This document shows, piece by piece, positions 16,785 to 25,069 of a DNA stretch of 64,000 nt. The stretch's first letter is position 1. Each line of letters begins with the position of its first letter. The position numbers and the translations under genes were made by a program. The DNA is from [Clostridium] saccharolyticum WM1 (lineage in GTDB: Bacteria; Bacillota; Clostridia; Lachnospirales; Lachnospiraceae), in contig NC_014376.1 of NCBI RefSeq assembly GCF_000144625.1, positions 558,001-622,000 of the forward strand. The letters are read 5' to 3'. Under the pieces are notes generated by a model, which was not told the origin of the DNA, did not search any database, and saw only the letters and a list, made by a program, of their open reading frames with translations.

Positions 16785-18677
16785 ATGCATATGAGTACAT
16801 GTCATTGGTGCCATGTAATGGCTCATGAGTCCTTTGAAGACCAGGAGGCAGCGGAGGTTCTTAACCGCTATTACGTGGCAATAAAAGTAGACCGGGAGGA
16901 GCGGCCGGATATTGATTCCGTATATATGTCGGTCTGCCAGGCTCTTACCGGTTCCGGGGGGTGGCCCCTTACCATTATTATGACACCGGAACAAAAACCA
17001 TTTTACGCCGGGACTTATCTGCCCAAACATTCAAGATGGGGATCTGCCGGTCTTTTGGATGTTTTGTCTTCCATACGGACTCTTTGGGAGAATGAGAGAA
17101 GTAAGCTTCTGGAAGCAGGGGATGAGATAACCGGATATTTAATCAGGGAAGAGGAATCTTTAAAAAGCGGGGGAAAAGAACCTTCAAAGGATTTGCTTCT
17201 CTCCGCTGCCGGCCAGTTAAAACGGTCCTTTGATGATCGGTGGGGAGGGTTTGGAGGAGCTCCTAAATTTCCCATGCCCCATAACCTGATCTTTCTTTTA
17301 AGGCATTATTTTTTTGAAAAGGATCAGGATGCTTTGCTGGCTGCGGAAAAGACCTTAAGGCAAATGTACCGGGGCGGCATTTATGATCACATTGGTGGAG
17401 GTTTTTCCCGCTATTCCACCGATGAGAAATGGCTGGTGCCTCATTTTGAAAAAATGCTTTATGACAATGCGCTTTTGCTTTACGCTTATACGGAGGCCTA
17501 TGCCATAACAGGGGACAGCCTTTATGCGGATGTATCCAGGGGGATTATTGGGTACGTCCGGGACGTACTCACGGATGAACAGGGCGGATTCTACTGCGGA
17601 CAGGATGCGGACAGTGAAGGGGTAGAAGGAAAGTTTTATACTTTTTGGAAAGACGAAATTCACCAGGTCCTTCAGGATCATGGAGAGGAGTTCTGCAAAT
17701 GGTTCGGAATCTCGGAAAAGGGAAATTTTGAAGGGAAAAACATTCCAAACCTCATTGAAAATGAGAATTACCCTGTAAGCATGGAAAAATTCAAAGACTT
17801 AAACCAAAGGCTTTCTGATTACCGGATAGCAAGGACAACACTCCATACGGATGATAAGATTCTGACATCCTGGAATGGACTTATGATAGGGGCCCTTGCA
17901 AGGACCTATCAGATCCTGGGAGATGAATGGTGCCTTATCGGGGCCATGAAAGCTCAAGAATTTATTGAGAAGAATCTGACTTCTGATAAAGGAAGGCTTT
18001 ATATCCGATACAGGGATGGACAGGCAGTTCATGATGGAAAGCTTGACGATTACGCGTTCTATGCATTTGGTCTGCTGGAGCTTTATGAAGCTTCCTTTGA
18101 TATCAGGTATCTTACGATTGCCTCTGAAATTTCGGAAAAGATGCTTGAACTGTTTTTCCATGAAGCCCAGGGCGGCTTTTATATGTATGCCCACGACAGG
18201 GATAAACTGATCAGCCGTCCAAAGGAGCTTTACGACGGAGCACTTCCTTCGGGAAACTCTGTGGCCGCCTTTGTGCTGGGCAGGCTCTATCACATGACCG
18301 GGAAAATCAAATGGCAGAGAGTCCTTGAAAAGCAGGTTTCTTATATGATGCAGGAAGTGGAGAAAAGCCCTGCAAACTACTGTTTTTCCATGCTGGCATT
18401 TCAGAATATCCTTTATCCGTCTACAGAAATCGTATGTGCTTTCGCTGAAGATTCTCTATTAAAGGAAATACAGGATTTACAAAGAAGCCGCATGCCCGAT
18501 GTCAGCGTGATTTTAAAAACGCCTTTGAACGGGGAGGCCTTGTCAGAGGCCGCTCCCTTTACGGAGGATTATCCCATTCCATCCAAGGGAAGCAGCTATT
18601 ATGTATGCCGCAATGGCGCATGCAGGAAGCCTGTGGAAGGCGTGGAAGAATTAAAAAGAATCCTTCAGTCTCTGTAG
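16785..18677 (+). CDS. yyaL: thioredoxin-domain/glycosidase-fold protein, main part (YyaL-like)
   Basis: 630 codons after the insertion. The thioredoxin-like DUF255 domain starts at once with STCHWCHVMAHESFED (CxxC near residues 6-9), followed by VDREERPD and GGWPLTIIMTP. From about residue 150 a long alpha/alpha toroid like six-hairpin glycosidases follows (GGAPKFPMPHNL, GGIYDHIGGGFSRYS, WLVPHFEKMLYDNA, FYCGQDADSEG). The role in bacteria is unclear; redox or sugar-related functions are proposed for the family. ATG 16785 and 16791 lie inside the inserted bases and lack a good ribosome binding site. It ends at the terminator 18699-18741. Confidence 0.8.
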   Translation: MHMSTCHWCHVMAHESFEDQEAAEVLNRYYVAIKVDREERPDIDSVYMSVCQALTGSGGWPLTIIMTPEQKPFYAGTYLPKHSRWGSAGLLDVLSSIRTLWENERSKLLEAGDEITGYLIREEESLKSGGKEPSKDLLLSAAGQLKRSFDDRWGGFGGAPKFPMPHNLIFLLRHYFFEKDQDALLAAEKTLRQMYRGGIYDHIGGGFSRYSTDEKWLVPHFEKMLYDNALLLYAYTEAYAITGDSLYADVSRGIIGYVRDVLTDEQGGFYCGQDADSEGVEGKFYTFWKDEIHQVLQDHGEEFCKWFGISEKGNFEGKNIPNLIENENYPVSMEKFKDLNQRLSDYRIARTTLHTDDKILTSWNGLMIGALARTYQILGDEWCLIGAMKAQEFIEKNLTSDKGRLYIRYRDGQAVHDGKLDDYAFYAFGLLELYEASFDIRYLTIASEISEKMLELFFHEAQGGFYMYAHDRDKLISRPKELYDGALPSGNSVAAFVLGRLYHMTGKIKWQRVLEKQVSYMMQEVEKSPANYCFSMLAFQNILYPSTEIVCAFAEDSLLKEIQDLQRSRMPDVSVILKTPLNGEALSEAAPFTEDYPIPSKGSSYYVCRNGACRKPVEGVEELKRILQSL

Positions 18678-18698
18678 TCTGCAGGAGACTTCAGAAGA

Positions 18699-18741
18699 AA
18701 TGAGCTTTGATACTGACCGGCGATATCAAGGCTCATTTTTT
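18699..18741 (+). terminator. intrinsic terminator
   Basis: TGAGCTTTGATA (18701-18712) pairs with TATCAAGGCTCA (18724-18735), one G-T pair, followed by TTTTTTG. It ends the yyaL-like gene. Confidence 0.9.
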
Positions 18742-18864
18742 GTATCTTATTTTAAGCGGGGCAGTTGTGCCCTCCTCCTTTTGCCGGATTTTACTTTGTA
18801 CACATAAAAACCTCAGGCTCCCATATAAATAAGTAAGCAATTTTCAAAATGGGAGGTAGTTTGT

Positions 18865-19830
18865 ATGTGCACGGCAATCACCTTAACGTCCCGGCAGGGG
18901 GAGACTTTTTTTGGAAGAAATATGGATTTCTCATACGATATTGATCCCCATCTTTACGTTGTTCCCCCCAATTATGAGTGGGATCATGCCGTTAGTAAGG
19001 AAAAAATCCGTAATACCTACCGCTTTATCGGCATTGGACAGGAACTGGATGGAATCCTTGCATTTTTTGACGGAGTAAATGAAATGGGATTTGCGGCAGC
19101 CGCTCTTTATTTTGCCGGCTGTGCCAAATATGATACCATGCCGACACAGAAGCCTGGGAAACAGATCGTATCCTATGACTTTCTTCATTATATTTTAGGA
19201 AGATGTGCAGATATCCATGAGCTTCGGCAGTTGATGAAGAATCTGTCCATCGTGGGCTTTGAGGATCCTGTGACCCAGACCGTGGCACCATTGCACTGGA
19301 TGGCAGTTGACCGAAGCGGAGAATGCGTTGTTATAGAACTGACAGAAAGAGGTATGGAAGTAATATCAAATCCCATAGGCGTTATGGCAAACAGTCCTGA
19401 TTTTCCGTGGCATATGACAAATCTGAGAAATTACATGGGGGCATCTCCTTATCAGCCGGAAGAGGCCTGCTGGGGAAATGTCCGCCTGACTCCATTTGGA
19501 CAGGCGGGAGGCACACAGCTTTTACCGGGGGGATTTACTTCACCGGAGCGTTTTGTCAGGGCCGCTTACTTAAAATCATTTATACCCACACCAGAGGACC
19601 GCACCGAAGCAGTGGTTTCCTGCTTTCACGTGATGGAGAGTGTTACCATACCAAAGGGTGCAGTCATAACGAAGCGGAATGCGTACGATTATACCAAGTA
19701 TACAGCTTTTATCAATACGGCTACCTGTGAATATTTTTTTAAGACCTATGATAACATCCAGGTAGAAACAGCAAGCCTTTTTGAGGACTACATTCAATTC
19801 CAGGATCTTGTGAGTCTGGGGGGATTATAA
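18865..19830 (+). CDS. choloylglycine hydrolase family (bile salt hydrolase / penicillin V acylase-like)
   Basis: N-terminal nucleophile amidase of 321 aa. After removal of Met1 the catalytic Cys2 (MCTAITL) is exposed; Arg18 and Asp21 follow in FGRNMDFSYD. The NSPDFPWH segment and SPERFVRAAYLK (catalytic Arg) appear where expected, so the active-site set is complete. No signal peptide, so cytosolic. GGGAGGT precedes ATG 18865. The family hydrolyses conjugated bile salts, penicillin V or acyl-homoserine lactones. GVNEMGFAAAALYF resembles both branches, so the substrate stays open, though bile salts fit a gut clostridium. Confidence 0.88.
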   Translation: MCTAITLTSRQGETFFGRNMDFSYDIDPHLYVVPPNYEWDHAVSKEKIRNTYRFIGIGQELDGILAFFDGVNEMGFAAAALYFAGCAKYDTMPTQKPGKQIVSYDFLHYILGRCADIHELRQLMKNLSIVGFEDPVTQTVAPLHWMAVDRSGECVVIELTERGMEVISNPIGVMANSPDFPWHMTNLRNYMGASPYQPEEACWGNVRLTPFGQAGGTQLLPGGFTSPERFVRAAYLKSFIPTPEDRTEAVVSCFHVMESVTIPKGAVITKRNAYDYTKYTAFINTATCEYFFKTYDNIQVETASLFEDYIQFQDLVSLGGL

Positions 19831-19834
19831 GAAC

Positions 19835-19879
19835 GGCGCATTCCATGGCCGGCCTTGGGAGCCGGTCATGGAACACGCC
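19835..19879 (+). terminator. long hairpin downstream of the hydrolase gene
   Basis: GGCG-TTCCATGGCCGGC (19835-19852) pairs with GCCGGTCATGGAA-CGCC (19861-19879), a strong interrupted stem, but no T-run follows (ATGAAAAAG). It could still stall or protect the transcript. Nothing else is seen between here and the IS30 element. Confidence 0.45.
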
Positions 19880-20106
19880 ATGAAAAAGTTATTGCAAAAG
19901 GGAGGAGAGCTGATAATAAATTACCAGCTCGAGTATTATGAAAAAAATCTTATAAGCAATTTGTTTTTATGTTTTAAGTATATCCATGAATCATGAAGAA
20001 ATCATGTTGTTTGTGTAAAAGGTTTTTGAATGAAATTTAAACAAAGTATGAACGGGCATACAAACATTGCCATTACAGTAACTTTCTGCAAAAATTCATA
20101 GATTCC

Positions 20107-20119
20107 AACCCAGGATCTA
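20107..20119 (+). repeat. target-site direct repeat, left copy
   Basis: AACCCAGGATCTA occurs here and again at 21818-21830, bracketing the IS30-type element at equal distance (six bases) from the recognisable inverted repeats. This is the expected mark of insertion. Confidence 0.75.
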
Positions 20120-21817
20120 GCTGACTTGAAAAAGTAAATTCCAGTGCAGGACTAAATTCCACCGCCCTTTAAAAGTTGTCATAAATGGTAGAGGTTTTTG
20201 CGCACTGTTCTAAGATTTCTGATATAATTAAGCTAACTTCTTACCAAAAATCATGTTTTAGGGCAGAGAAAACAGGCCACTGGAGTTTCGTGTGCGAGAC
20301 TAAATTCCACCGGCCACATTCAAAAAATGTGAAAAGTTAACTTCCAGTCCGACAGCAGATTTAAGTAAGTTAGTTAACGGTTGTAGCGAATCAGCTTAGG
20401 TGTCAGATTGACCTCGTCAGGGACAATGCGCCTAAGCTGAAGTCCTTTTAAGGTGTCTTCGCCAAATGATTCTAGAGCCAGATTATATGGCGTTTCACCA
20501 CCCAGACTCTCCCGTGGTGTGGAATTGATATGATTAACAATCAGATTCACGTCCCATTGAGTTAGAAATTCAAAGCTGGTTCCTTTTGGAAGCACCATGC
20601 GAAGCATGGTATGAACATTTTCAACGCCCCCCTTCTGACCGCTACGCATTGGATCACAGTAGTAAAGATTACAGCGCTGAATTTCATTGATCCCAGTCTC
20701 CAGGCCTATAGGATCGCCAAATTCGGAGCCACGGTCAGTTAATACGTATTGGAATAAGGAAACGAATTCATAGGTTCCCAGTCGTTTCTCAAGCTGATCA
20801 AATACAAGTCGTACGGCGCCTTTGGTACATCGGTTCATCAGGAATGCAAGAAAAAGTTTTTCCTTTGTAAAGTAGAACGTCAGCAGAGTCTTTTTAGATT
20901 CACGGGAAGAATGAACCGTGTCCATTTCTGCAAAGTATTCAAGATCCAAAGACTGAAAATCAAGATAGGTTCTGTTGACAAAAACAGAGCGATCCGTAAT
21001 CTGTGTCTTGTGGCATTTTCGCGGTTTGAACTTAGGTTTACGCTTTAAATCTACATTTCTGGCGGAAAACAGACCCTTGTCAATGTAGGTATAGATTGTG
21101 CGGACAGACATATCCAGTTCCGGATGATTTATGGAGATCTGATAGGGAGACTGCCCCTGCTCAATTAGAGGAGTAACAATCATATCTTTTTGATGCAGTT
21201 CGTGCTTTGTCATGCAGATACCGTTTCTGGAATTGGTGAGTAACTCATGATATTTGCGGTCAGCAAACCGTGCATTGTATGTGTATTTGTGAGCAATGGT
21301 GCAGTGAGAGATCTTTTTGTCGCAGCCATTGCAAACGTAGGGAGCTTTATCCAGTCGGGAGCAGCGTTCCTTCACAAAATCCCGGCAGGTTTGATTACAG
21401 GTCGGACAGGAAGCACATTTGATCCCGCAGACAAGAATCTTTTTGCAGACATTTACTTTTCGACAGCTAAACCTGTAAATGCAGAAGTTCTTGGTATTGT
21501 AAAAGGTGCCTTTATGATACCAGTCAGAGGAACGCCTGGCCTTCACTTCCTTAGAGATGGTGGTTGGATCTTTGCACAGGTATTTTGCAATATCTTTAAA
21601 AGTATGATTTTGATTTAAAGAGTTTTCAATAAAAACACGATCCTTCAGAGTGAGATGCTTCTGGTTACCAGGAATATATTTACTCATAAAATCTCCTTCT
21701 ACTGCTGTCAGAAGGAGTTATAAAGATACCATGTATGTATGAAAGAGTAAATATAAACTGTGCAGAGGTAAACTCTACCTGGGTAAATGGTAGTGGAATT
21801 TACTTTTTCAATTTTCA
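20120..21817 (-). mobile_element. IS30-family insertion sequence
   Basis: About 1698 bp. Terminal inverted repeats share TTGAAAAAGTAAATTCCA: 20126-20143 on the left and its complement 21794-21811 on the right; six looser bases extend each end to the 13-bp direct repeats. Inside the left end the sub-terminal words TAAATTCCAC (about 20153 and 20301) and TTAACTTCCAG (about 20337) recur and may be transposase sites. 20144-20373 holds no gene. The element lies between the hydrolase gene and ppiB and breaks no reading frame I can see. It may separate ppiB from an older promoter. Confidence 0.88.
20374..21687 (-). CDS. IS30 family transposase
   Basis: 437 aa. N-terminal HTH (LTLKDRVFIENSLNQNHTF then IAKYLCKDPTTISKEV), a Cys-rich zinc-binding-like insert (about 75-130: CKKILVCGIKCASC and CNGCDKKISHC), a second HTH-like region, then the DDE core with FAEMDTV (first Asp), YVLTDRGSEF (second Asp) and QKGGVENVHTM (Glu). 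The reading frame is uninterrupted, so the element may be active. The Cys-rich insert is typical of the longer IS30 members of clostridia. Confidence 0.93.
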   Translation of the reverse strand: MSKYIPGNQKHLTLKDRVFIENSLNQNHTFKDIAKYLCKDPTTISKEVKARRSSDWYHKGTFYNTKNFCIYRFSCRKVNVCKKILVCGIKCASCPTCNQTCRDFVKERCSRLDKAPYVCNGCDKKISHCTIAHKYTYNARFADRKYHELLTNSRNGICMTKHELHQKDMIVTPLIEQGQSPYQISINHPELDMSVRTIYTYIDKGLFSARNVDLKRKPKFKPRKCHKTQITDRSVFVNRTYLDFQSLDLEYFAEMDTVHSSRESKKTLLTFYFTKEKLFLAFLMNRCTKGAVRLVFDQLEKRLGTYEFVSLFQYVLTDRGSEFGDPIGLETGINEIQRCNLYYCDPMRSGQKGGVENVHTMLRMVLPKGTSFEFLTQWDVNLIVNHINSTPRESLGGETPYNLALESFGEDTLKGLQLRRIVPDEVNLTPKLIRYNR

Positions 21818-21830
21818 AACCCAGGATCTA
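21818..21830 (+). repeat. target-site direct repeat, right copy
   Basis: Second copy of AACCCAGGATCTA (see 20107-20119). In the uninterrupted site it would follow TAGATTCC, giving a short inverted repeat TAGATTCC...GGATCTA, so the element may have chosen a hairpin target. Confidence 0.75.
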
Positions 21831-21912
21831 TTTCAAATGGGGCTGTACAAAAACAGGAGTATTTGATAAAATATAGCCATATGCGGAATATGACGCAGGC
21901 AGTGCCAAAACA

Positions 21913-21928
21913 GGCATACCTTTATGCC
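21913..21928 (+). repeat. GGCATACCTTTATGCC hairpin element (copy A)
   Basis: Perfect 6-bp stem GGCATA/TATGCC with loop CCTT in the leader of ppiB, about 40 bases before its start. The same 16 bases occur twice in front of murI (38969 and 39016). Likely a small dispersed 5' leader element. Confidence 0.6.
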
Positions 21929-21965
21929 CAGAACTCATGGGCAATAGAGAGGAAAGGAAAAAAAT

Positions 21966-22484
21966 ATGAAAAATCCGGTTGTAACGATTACAATGGATAA
22001 CGGTGATGTAATGAAAGCAGAACTTTATCCGGAAATAGCTCCAAACACTGTCAATAATTTTATCAGTCTGGTAAAAAAAGGTTATTATGACGGACTGATC
22101 TTCCACAGGGTCATCCATGGTTTTATGATCCAGGGCGGATGTCCGGAAGGCAGCGGAATGGGCGGCCCTGGCTATTCTATTAAAGGGGAATTCAGCCAGA
22201 ACGGGGTTACCAACGCATTCAAGCATACGGAGGGAGTCCTTTCCATGGCAAGAGCCATGCACCCCGATTCCGCCGGTTCCCAGTTTTTCATTATGCATAA
22301 GGCAGCTCCCCATTTGGATGGTTCCTATGCGGCATTCGGGAAAATTTCCGAGGGAATGGATATTGTAAACAAAATTGCCGATGTGAAGACGGATTACAAT
22401 GACCGCCCCATGAAAGAGCAGAAGATCCAGACCATGACTGTGGAAACCTTTGGAGAAGAATATCCGGAACCAGAGACCTGCTAA
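21966..22484 (+). CDS. ppiB: cyclophilin-type peptidyl-prolyl cis-trans isomerase
   Basis: 172-aa cytosolic cyclophilin that speeds proline isomerisation during protein folding. Catalytic core motifs: IFHRVIHGFMIQGG (active-site Arg/Phe/Gln), MARAMHPDSAGSQFFI and HLDGSYAAFGKISEGMD. GAGGAAAGG precedes ATG 21966. The GNAT gene begins four bases after its stop, so they form one unit. The leader carries the hairpin element at 21913. Confidence 0.95.
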   Translation: MKNPVVTITMDNGDVMKAELYPEIAPNTVNNFISLVKKGYYDGLIFHRVIHGFMIQGGCPEGSGMGGPGYSIKGEFSQNGVTNAFKHTEGVLSMARAMHPDSAGSQFFIMHKAAPHLDGSYAAFGKISEGMDIVNKIADVKTDYNDRPMKEQKIQTMTVETFGEEYPEPETC

Positions 22485-22488
22485 GGCT

Positions 22489-23238
22489 ATGACCTGGGAA
22501 CAAGAACTCACAATCGAAGGAAACGTCTTCCAGGTTACCATATCTGATGATCATGAGGCCCTGCGTTCTGCTTTTGCGGAAGGCAGGGCTGTTGTTGGTT
22601 TATGGGACCGTGGGCGGACCAATCAGAATCTTGCTCCTGCAGCCTATGTGGTGGAATCCCTCGGGGACTTAAACGATGAATTTCTGGAGCGGGTGGTAAG
22701 GAGAAATGAGGGACTTCCATGGAATATTGCCAGAACACAGCGTCTGACGATCCGGGAGTTCGTGCCCGGGGATTTTGCCTTCCTGCCTCATGAGCCTGAG
22801 GCAGGGGCGTCTGGAGACATATTTTTAAAGGAAGAATCCTTAAAGGAATATATCCGTCATCAATACAGGTTTTATGAATACGGAATCTGGGCTTTGATCG
22901 AACGGGGGTCTGGGAAGCTTGTTGGAAAGGCGGGAATCTCCAATCTGGACCTTGAGGGGCAGGATGAGCTTTTCCATGCAATAAAAAATAATGATACCCC
23001 GGTGGAACTGGGATATCATATCTTTTCTCCATACAGGCGGAACGGGTATGGGAAGGAGGCCTGCAGTGCCATCCTGTCCTATGCCGCCTCCGCTGTCTCA
23101 GAGAGGATTTATGCAAGGATTCATGAGGGAAATTCCGGGTCAAGAAAGCTGGCAGAGGGACTGGGATTCCGGCTTATTGCCCGAACACATAGCGGATCAG
23201 CTCCAGGGCTGTGTCTGTATGAGTGGAATTGCTCATAA
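22489..23238 (+). CDS. GNAT family N-acetyltransferase
   Basis: 249 aa from ATG 22489 (an earlier in-frame TTG at 22450 lies inside ppiB and I reject it). The C-terminal half is a RimJ/RimL-like GNAT domain: LVGKAGISNLDL, VELGYHIFSPYRRNGYGKEA (acetyl-CoA P-loop RRNGYGKE), and RIHEGNSGSRKLAEGLGF. The N-terminal 100 residues are an extra domain (VGLWDRGRTNQNLAPAAYVV) seen with some clostridial GNATs, of unknown role. Its last 65 bases overlap the convergent gene 23174-23875. Confidence 0.85.
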   Translation: MTWEQELTIEGNVFQVTISDDHEALRSAFAEGRAVVGLWDRGRTNQNLAPAAYVVESLGDLNDEFLERVVRRNEGLPWNIARTQRLTIREFVPGDFAFLPHEPEAGASGDIFLKEESLKEYIRHQYRFYEYGIWALIERGSGKLVGKAGISNLDLEGQDELFHAIKNNDTPVELGYHIFSPYRRNGYGKEACSAILSYAASAVSERIYARIHEGNSGSRKLAEGLGFRLIARTHSGSAPGLCLYEWNCS

Positions 23239-23875
23239 CGGCGAGAACCGGTTCGTCTATGACCAGGCCGGTTTTTCGGCTGAAATCTGTGCTGCTTATG
23301 AGAAGGCCGCAGGCTATTTTTTCACCGGTTTCCTGATTGGTTACAAAATAGAGGCTGTCCTTCCAGCTTTCATAAAGATCGGCAGGAAGAAGTACCTTTA
23401 AGTCGATGAATCCGCCCATTTCCCCAAAATGGTCTATGGTATCCGGCTTTCCGATCATAACGTCCAGTCCTTTGCTGGATATCATGGCTGTTATTTTGGC
23501 AAGCTGAGCATAGGTAAACTCATTCATGGAGGATTCGTCAAAGGTGGGAGACATGGAATAGTCCACATCAATTTTTGCATCCTCTTTCAGTTCAATGTAC
23601 TGGCGGAAGCCCTGGTTAAAGTAAGCATCTACGTTATCGGTTTCACCGGTGGGACTGCTGTTTAGTATGACGCAGGAAAGTGCGGTTTCAAACCGGTTGT
23701 TGTAGACGGCGGAACCGATGGAAGAGATTAGAACTGCGGCTACAATGACAATGATGATTGGAATCCTGTAATATTCCCAGATGTACCAAAGCCTGTCTGT
23801 TGCGCTCATGTTTCTAAGCTTTTGACCTTCCTCATGCAGGGTGTCCTTTAAGGTTTTGTCTTCGTATGGGGTCAT
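23174..23875 (-). CDS. membrane-anchored hypothetical protein
   Basis: 233 aa. A cytosolic N-terminal part (about 35 residues, SATDRLWYIWEYYRIP) is followed by one transmembrane helix (IIIVIVAAVLISSIGSAV) and an outside domain of about 170 residues. The outer part has a loose likeness to the extracytoplasmic domain of clostridial proteins with solute-binding-like folds (DVMIGKPDTIDHFGEMGGFIDL). I do not recognise a function. AGAAAGAGGCAG lies before ATG 23875. Convergent, 65-base overlap with the GNAT gene. Confidence 0.75.
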   Translation of the reverse strand: MTPYEDKTLKDTLHEEGQKLRNMSATDRLWYIWEYYRIPIIIVIVAAVLISSIGSAVYNNRFETALSCVILNSSPTGETDNVDAYFNQGFRQYIELKEDAKIDVDYSMSPTFDESSMNEFTYAQLAKITAMISSKGLDVMIGKPDTIDHFGEMGGFIDLKVLLPADLYESWKDSLYFVTNQETGEKIACGLLISSTDFSRKTGLVIDEPVLAVMSNSTHTDTALELIRYVFGQ

Positions 23876-24124
23876 GATTTCTGCCTCTTTCTTTTTTATT
23901 GCAGGTAATTTTCCATTCTATCATGAATCTGGAGTCCATGATAAATATTCGCAGTTTGCGATGATAACCAGCTCATTTTGCTTCTTGCGCTCATTATATC
24001 ACACAACGAAGGAATTTCATTATAATATTTATAGAATTTTGGTGAAATAAGAAAGAACGTTTGCTTTTTAAATGCAAATCCGCTATAATATCCTTTAATG
24101 CCATTATGAGAAGGGGAAAAACGT

Positions 24125-24907
24125 ATGTTTTCTGGTTTTTTTAATTATGATAATCCGGTATGGCGGTTTATCGGTAAATTTGGAGATCTGATTATTTTAA
24201 ATATTCTGTGGCTGGTATGCAGTATCCCGGTTATTACCATAGGGGCTTCTACCACTGCTGTATATTATGTAACCCTGAAGCTTGCAAGAGACGATGACGG
24301 ATATACCATCCGCTCTTTTTTTAAATCGTTCAAAGAAAACTTTAAGCAGTCCACAGTGATTTGGCTCATTCTTCTGGCTGTGGGAGTGATCCTTGGGGTG
24401 GATGTATTCTTCTTTACCAGATTGTTTACAGGCTCCGGGTCCTTCCGGACGGTGATGCTTACGGTATTCCTGGCAATGGTTCTTATTTATGCGGCTGTTT
24501 TTACTTATATTTTCCCACTTCAGGCCAGATTTTTCAATTCAGTAAAACGTACCTTTTTCAATGCATTCTTCATGTCCCTGCGCCATTTATTCCGTACCAT
24601 TGGAATGATTGCCATTGACGCGGCCCTGGTGGCGGCTGCATTTGTATTCATGGTGCCGCCTGTGCTGATGATATTCATGCTGTTTGGCTTTCCTTTGCTG
24701 GCATTCATCAATTCCTATATCCTGTCTCCTGTGTTTCACCTGTACATGCCGAAGGAAGAAGAGAAAAGCGACGAGCTTAGACCTCTGTTTGCAGATGAGG
24801 ATGAACCTGTAAGCAGCATTTTGATGGCAAAAGGCGACGAACATGGGGAAGATCCATCCGGGAACGAAGGAACTGAACTTAAAAAAACACAAGACGAACA
24901 GGAATAA
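24125..24907 (+). CDS. YesL family (DUF624) membrane protein
   Basis: 260 aa with about five hydrophobic segments. It begins with the family text FFNYDNPVWRFIGKFGDLIILNILWL and has PVITIGASTTAVYYV in the first loop. The C-terminal 50 residues are charged and cytosolic. YesL proteins often sit near sugar ABC systems in Bacilli and clostridia; no such system is next to it here. Function unknown. GAGAAGGGG precedes ATG 24125 and a strong terminator follows. Confidence 0.88.
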   Translation: MFSGFFNYDNPVWRFIGKFGDLIILNILWLVCSIPVITIGASTTAVYYVTLKLARDDDGYTIRSFFKSFKENFKQSTVIWLILLAVGVILGVDVFFFTRLFTGSGSFRTVMLTVFLAMVLIYAAVFTYIFPLQARFFNSVKRTFFNAFFMSLRHLFRTIGMIAIDAALVAAAFVFMVPPVLMIFMLFGFPLLAFINSYILSPVFHLYMPKEEEKSDELRPLFADEDEPVSSILMAKGDEHGEDPSGNEGTELKKTQDEQE

Positions 24908-24916
24908 TTTCTGCCG

Positions 24917-24960
24917 GCAGCCGGCAGGGGCGCCTGTGGCCCCTGTCCGGCTGCTTTTTA
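24917..24960 (+). terminator. strong intrinsic terminator
   Basis: GCAGCCGGCAGGGGC (24917-24931) pairs with GCCCCTGTCCGGCTGC (24939-24954) with one bulge, followed by TTTTTAG. It ends the YesL gene. Confidence 0.92.
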
Positions 24961-25069
24961 GTTCTCCGGCATCTGGTATTTTATGGGGATTTTATAGTAT
25001 GGACACCATATGTTCACAAAAAAAAGATATACTTGATAACTGGACAAGGAAATGCCTGGGAGGTGGAAT

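Larger units (their letters stand above)
16614..18677 (+). pseudogene. yyaL: YyaL/SSP411-like thioredoxin-domain gene interrupted by an in-frame stop
   Basis: Taken as a whole, 16614-18677 would encode one thioredoxin-domain protein of about 680 aa but for a 21-nucleotide in-frame insertion (within about 16773-16796) that brings TAA at 16776. Everything else is in one frame and well conserved. The product could be two chains, a read-through protein, or nothing. Whether the allele is dead depends on reinitiation at ATG 16785 or 16791. Confidence 0.65.

Noticed and set aside
21828..22541. 237-codon minus-strand open frame over ppiB
   Set aside because: Antisense to the cyclophilin and spans the IS30 direct repeat; no family likeness.
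22535..23143. 202-codon minus-strand open frame inside the GNAT gene
   Set aside because: Pro/His/Arg-rich antisense frame without RBS.
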